26,485 nucleotides of DNA. Origin: DATAWZ01 sp036266975 (GTDB lineage: Bacteria > Actinomycetota > Thermoleophilia > Solirubrobacterales > Solirubrobacteraceae). The stretch is from contig DATAWZ010000187.1 in the NCBI GenBank assembly GCA_036266975.1, positions 1 to 26,485 on the forward strand, read 5' to 3'. A program made the position numbers and the translations under genes. Position 1 is the stretch's first letter, and every line of letters begins with the position of its first letter. Under the pieces are notes generated by a model. It saw only the letters and a list, made by a program, of their open reading frames with translations. It ran no database searches and was not told the origin of the DNA. Of this stretch, positions 21,950-26,485 are shown in pieces.

Positions 21950-23220
21950 GCGAGGTCGGCGGCGGAGTCTCCGAGTACCGCCAACAGGAGGAGTCGATCA
22001 CGCTCTCGCCGCTCGGCGAGCAGATCGACGACCGGCCGCTCGCGGACGACTACTCCCAGGAGGTGCTCACCCTCAACATCGGGCCGCACCACCCGGCGAC
22101 CCATGGCGTCCTGCGCCTGCTCGTGAGCCTGCAGGGCGAGGTCGTCCAGGATGTCAAACCGATCATCGGCTACGTCCACACCGGTATCGAGAAGACCTGC
22201 GAGGACAAGGCCTACTGGAAGGTCATCCCCTGCGTCGAGCGGATGGACTACCTGGCGTACTTCTTCAACGCGATGGCCTACTGCGGCGCGGTCGAGACGC
22301 TGCTCGAGGTCGAGGTGCCCAAGCGCGCCCAGTACCTGCGCGTGATCCACCTGGAGCTCAACCGGATCATGAGCCACCTGGTCTGGCTCGGGACCAGCGC
22401 CCTGGACCTCGGCGCGATCTCGATGGTCTGGTACTGCTTCCGCGACCGCGAGACGATCCTCGACCTGTTCGAGTACAGCACCGGTCAGCGCATGCACACG
22501 CGCTACATCCAGATCGGCGGCGTCATCGAGGACATCCCCACCGGCTTCGCCGAGAAGCTCGCCGAGTTCGTGGCGCAGATGCCCTCCCACGCCGACCAGT
22601 ACGCCGACCTGCTGCGCAAGAACGAGATCGTCCTGCAGCGCCTGCGCGGCACCTGCCCGCTCGACGAGGAGACGCTGCTCGGGCTCGGGGTCACCGGGCC
22701 GCTGCTGCGCGCCGCGGGGAACCCGTGGGACCTGCGCAAGGCCGCGCCCTACTCGAGCTACGAGGACTTCCAGTTCAAGATCCCGGTCGGCACCCACGGC
22801 GACAACTACGACCGCTTCGCCGTGCGGCTGGCCGAGATCTACGAGTCGGTGAAGATCATCGGCCAGGCGCTCGAGGGGCTGCCCGAGGGGCCGCACATCA
22901 CCACCGACCGCAAGGTCGCGCTGCCGCCGCGGCACGAGCTGGCGACCTCGATGGAGGCGCTGATCCACCACTTCAAGCTCGTCACCGAGGGCTTTCGCGT
23001 CCCGCCCGGCGAGGTCTACCACCCGATCGAGGGCCCGCGCGGCGAGTACGGCTGCTTCGTGCGCTCGGACGGTTCGGCCAAGCCCGCGCGCGTGCACATG
23101 CGCGACCCGAGCTTCGTGAACCTGCAGGCCACGCGCCCGGCCGTCCGGGGCGCCTACATCGCCGACCTGATCGCCACGCTGGCGATGCTCGACCCCGTCC
23201 TCGGAGGAATCGACCGATGA
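21946..23220 (+). CDS. nuoD: NADH-quinone oxidoreductase subunit D
   Basis: The 424-residue protein is the 49-kDa-type subunit that forms the quinone pocket with NuoB. NIGPHHPATHGVLRL (44-58) provides the conserved His residues and ERMDYLAYF (98-106) the quinone-site Tyr102. GYVHTGIEK (75-83), GPRGEYG and the C-terminal MLDPVLGGIDR are also diagnostic. The ATG at 21946 overlaps the nuoC stop as ATGA. About 40 polar residues precede the conserved core. The hydrogenase nickel cysteines are absent, as expected for complex I. Confidence 0.97.
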   Translation: MSEVGGGVSEYRQQEESITLSPLGEQIDDRPLADDYSQEVLTLNIGPHHPATHGVLRLLVSLQGEVVQDVKPIIGYVHTGIEKTCEDKAYWKVIPCVERMDYLAYFFNAMAYCGAVETLLEVEVPKRAQYLRVIHLELNRIMSHLVWLGTSALDLGAISMVWYCFRDRETILDLFEYSTGQRMHTRYIQIGGVIEDIPTGFAEKLAEFVAQMPSHADQYADLLRKNEIVLQRLRGTCPLDEETLLGLGVTGPLLRAAGNPWDLRKAAPYSSYEDFQFKIPVGTHGDNYDRFAVRLAEIYESVKIIGQALEGLPEGPHITTDRKVALPPRHELATSMEALIHHFKLVTEGFRVPPGEVYHPIEGPRGEYGCFVRSDGSAKPARVHMRDPSFVNLQATRPAVRGAYIADLIATLAMLDPVLGGIDR

Positions 23221-24196
23221 GCAGCGCGCCCGGCGGCTGGCCCTACACCGGAGAGCCGATCGAGGTCCACCGCTTCGCGCACGGATCGCGCGTCCCCGGG
23301 TGGGACTCATCGGTCGACCTCGAGAAGGACCCGGCGACGATCCCGGACCCGGCGACGACCGAGGTCCCCGAGCGGGTGCGCGCCGAGATCGAGGCCCACA
23401 TGGCCAAGTACCCCGACCGCCACTCGGCCGCGCTGCCCGCGCTCGCCGCCGCCCAGCGTCATCACGGCTGGTGCTCGCCGGAGGCGATCGAGCAGGTCGC
23501 GTGCGTGATGCGCCTGACCCCGGGCTATCTGACCGCGGTGGCGACCTTCTACGACATGTTCGAGACCGAGCCCGTCGGCCGCCATGCCCTCTACGTGTGC
23601 ACGAACATCTCGTGCTCGCTGTGCGGCGCCGACGAGATCTTCGCCGAGCTCTCCGAGCTGGCCGGCGAGGACCCCGACGTGCGCGTGCGGGCCTTCGAGT
23701 GCCTGGGCGCGTGTGACCTGGCCCCGATGGCGTCGGTCGACGGCGTGTACGTGGGGCCGCTGCGCAGCGAAGACCTGCCCGGATTGCTCGACGACGTGCG
23801 CTCCGGGCGCCCGGTGCTGCCCGAGAAGCAGCTCGCCACCCGGCTGGTGGCCGACCCGCACGCCAACTCCGAGGACTTCCCGCGCCCCGGGCCGGTCGCC
23901 GGCGTCGGCGTGCCTCTCCTGCCCGGCATGGAACCCGTTGCGACCCATGGCCCGGGCGCCCCCGAGGCGGATCCCGGCGCCGCGCTCGCGCCCCGGCCGC
24001 CGGCGGGCGAGCCCGGTATCGCCGATGTCCCCCCGCACACGCGGCCGACCGACGACCTCGATCCCCGGCTGCCCCCGAGCGACCAGCCGCGCCGGGTCGG
24101 CGGTCCGGAGCCCCTGCCGGGCACCGACCCACAGACCCCGCGCTCGGGGGGCTCGGACGCGCCCCGGGCCTTTCCCCAATCCGAAGAAGGCCACTG

Positions 24197-24197
<1 letters not shown>
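23217..24197 (+). CDS. nuoE: NADH-quinone oxidoreductase subunit E with long disordered C-terminal tail
   Basis: The 326-residue protein is the 24-kDa-type subunit with the thioredoxin-like [2Fe-2S] site N1a: Cys128 and Cys133 (CTNISC) plus Cys162 and Cys166 (ECLGAC). The helical lead-in YPDRHSAALPALAAAQRHHG (65-84) and ATFYDMF (109-115) are typical. Most relatives end near residue 210. Here about 110 further residues rich in Pro, Gly, Asp and Ala follow (about 214-326), with no recognisable domain. The ATG overlaps the nuoD stop as ATGA, and GGAGGA lies 9 bases before it. The frame and codon bias stay consistent to the stop, so the tail looks genuinely coded. Confidence 0.95.
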
Positions 24198-25524
<1,327 letters not shown>

Positions 25525-25525
<1 letters not shown>

Positions 25526-26485
25526 TGCCACGCCCCGAGCCCCGCTGGATCACCTTCTCGATCGACGGCCGCGAGGTGCGTGCGCCGGAGAACGCGATGC
25601 TCGTCGACGCCGCCGCCTACGGCGACGTCGAGATCCCCGTCTTCTGCTACGAGCCCAAGCTCGGCCAGCCGGTCGGCGCCTGCCGCATGTGCCTGGTCGA
25701 GATCGAGGGGATCCCCAAGCTGCAGACCGGCTGCTCGACCGCGGTCAAGGACGGCATGGTCGTCCACACGCAGTCCGACCGGGTCAAGAGCGCCCAGCGG
25801 GCGGTCGTCGAGTTCCTGCTCATCAACCATCCGCTCGACTGCCCGGTGTGTGACAAGGGCGGCGAGTGCCCGCTGCAGGACATCACCTTCGGCTGGGGCG
25901 GCGGCGTGTCGCGCTTCATCGAGCCCAAGCGCCACTTCGAGAAGCCGCTCGAGCTCTCGCCGCTGATCGCGATCGACCGCGAGCGCTGCATCCTGTGCTA
26001 CCGCTGCGTGCGCTTCAGCCAGGAGATCAGCGAGGACTACCAGCTGATCCTGCAGGAGCGCGGCGCGCACTCCTACGTGGCGACCTTCGACGGGCACCCG
26101 TACGTCGCGCCGTTCAGCGGCAACATCATCGAGCTGTGCCCGGTGGGCGCGCTCACCTCGCGCCCCTACCGCTTCCGCGCGCGCCCGTGGGACATCGAGG
26201 ACGCCGGCACGATCTGCACGCTGTGCCCCTCGCAGTGCAACATCCTGCTCACCGTCCGCGACGAGCGCCTGATGCGCGTCCTCGCGCGCCAGAACGACGA
26301 GGTCGACGACGGCTGGCTGTGCGACAAGGGCCGCTTCGCCTATCAGGCGGTGCACTCCGACGCCCGCGTGACCGAGCCGATGGTGCGCGACGGCGGCGAG
26401 CTGCGCGCGGTGGACTGGGAGCGCGCGCTCCAGGCCGCCGCCTCGGGCCTGCGGCGGGCCCGCGGCCGCGTCGCCGCGCTCGCCG
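25525..26485 (+). CDS. nuoG: NADH-quinone oxidoreductase subunit G (3' partial)
   Basis: The frame is open from the ATG at 25525 to the window end, giving 320 residues of a protein usually over 700 long. Cluster ligands appear in order: N1b Cys41, Cys53, Cys56 and Cys70; N5 His102, Cys106, Cys109 and Cys115; N4 Cys155, Cys158, Cys161 and Cys205. Then comes a molybdopterin-type Cys231-x2-Cys234-x3-Cys238 with Cys266 (WLCDKG), the extra N7 site known only in some bacteria. The start overlaps the nuoF stop by one base. The remaining catalytic-fold region lies outside the window. Confidence 0.96.

Overview
The window is very GC-rich, uses many GTG starts, and packs genes with 4-bp start/stop overlaps. 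Several genes have a -10-like element only 7-8 bases before the start codon, which suggests leaderless transcripts. Together with the full nuo operon order, this points to a high-GC Gram-positive, plausibly an Actinomycetota of the Thermoleophilia/Solirubrobacterales type. That placement is inferred from style and gene content, not from a marker search.

Layout. At 2-1754 (+) lie the C-terminal half of an MMPL-type transporter and a SAM methyltransferase. At 3192-1723 and 4038-3199 (-) lie a Baeyer-Villiger-type flavin monooxygenase and an alkylglycerol-monooxygenase-like membrane hydroxylase. These two are divergent from a FadR/GntR-type regulator (4097-4825), and the shared promoter carries near-perfect FadR-like operators. 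Positions 4826-5228 hold no intact gene, only a 20-bp palindrome and a decayed histidine-kinase tail. At 8415-5229 (-) a tightly overlapping operon encodes a MaoC/hydratase-2 protein, an SCPx-type thiolase and an alpha-methylacyl-CoA racemase, which fits breakdown of methyl-branched acyl-CoAs. A TetR regulator (8487-9092) is divergent from it. At 10811-9103 (-) is a two-gene ABC exporter.

An accessory scar follows: a small gene broken by what looks like one missing base (11156-10888), then an internally deleted IS982-like element (11320-12098) with 15-bp terminal inverted repeats. The right end of the element supplies the stop codon of the next gene, a HyuB-type carboxylase/hydantoinase subunit (14339-12093). 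That subunit appears fused to an acetone-carboxylase-gamma-like tail, and its HyuA partner is at 16449-14341. A small cysteine-rich protein (16484-16702) is divergent from hyuA.

The rest is core metabolism. A universal stress protein (17536-16862), seryl-tRNA synthetase (18929-17667), a lipoprotein cytochrome c (19432-18947), a cupredoxin-like lipoprotein (19455-19877) and a small membrane protein (20376-19888) lead into the complex I operon. nuoA-B-C-D-E-F-G runs on the + strand from 20408 to the window edge. All junctions overlap by 1-10 bases, and nuoG is cut by the end of the window.

Two lipid-type catabolic modules, each with its own divergent regulator, sit beside a transposon-scarred region and the respiratory genes. 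The most promising less-described unit is the FadR-like / AGMO-like / BVMO module with its paired operators. The HyuB-gamma fusion comes next.
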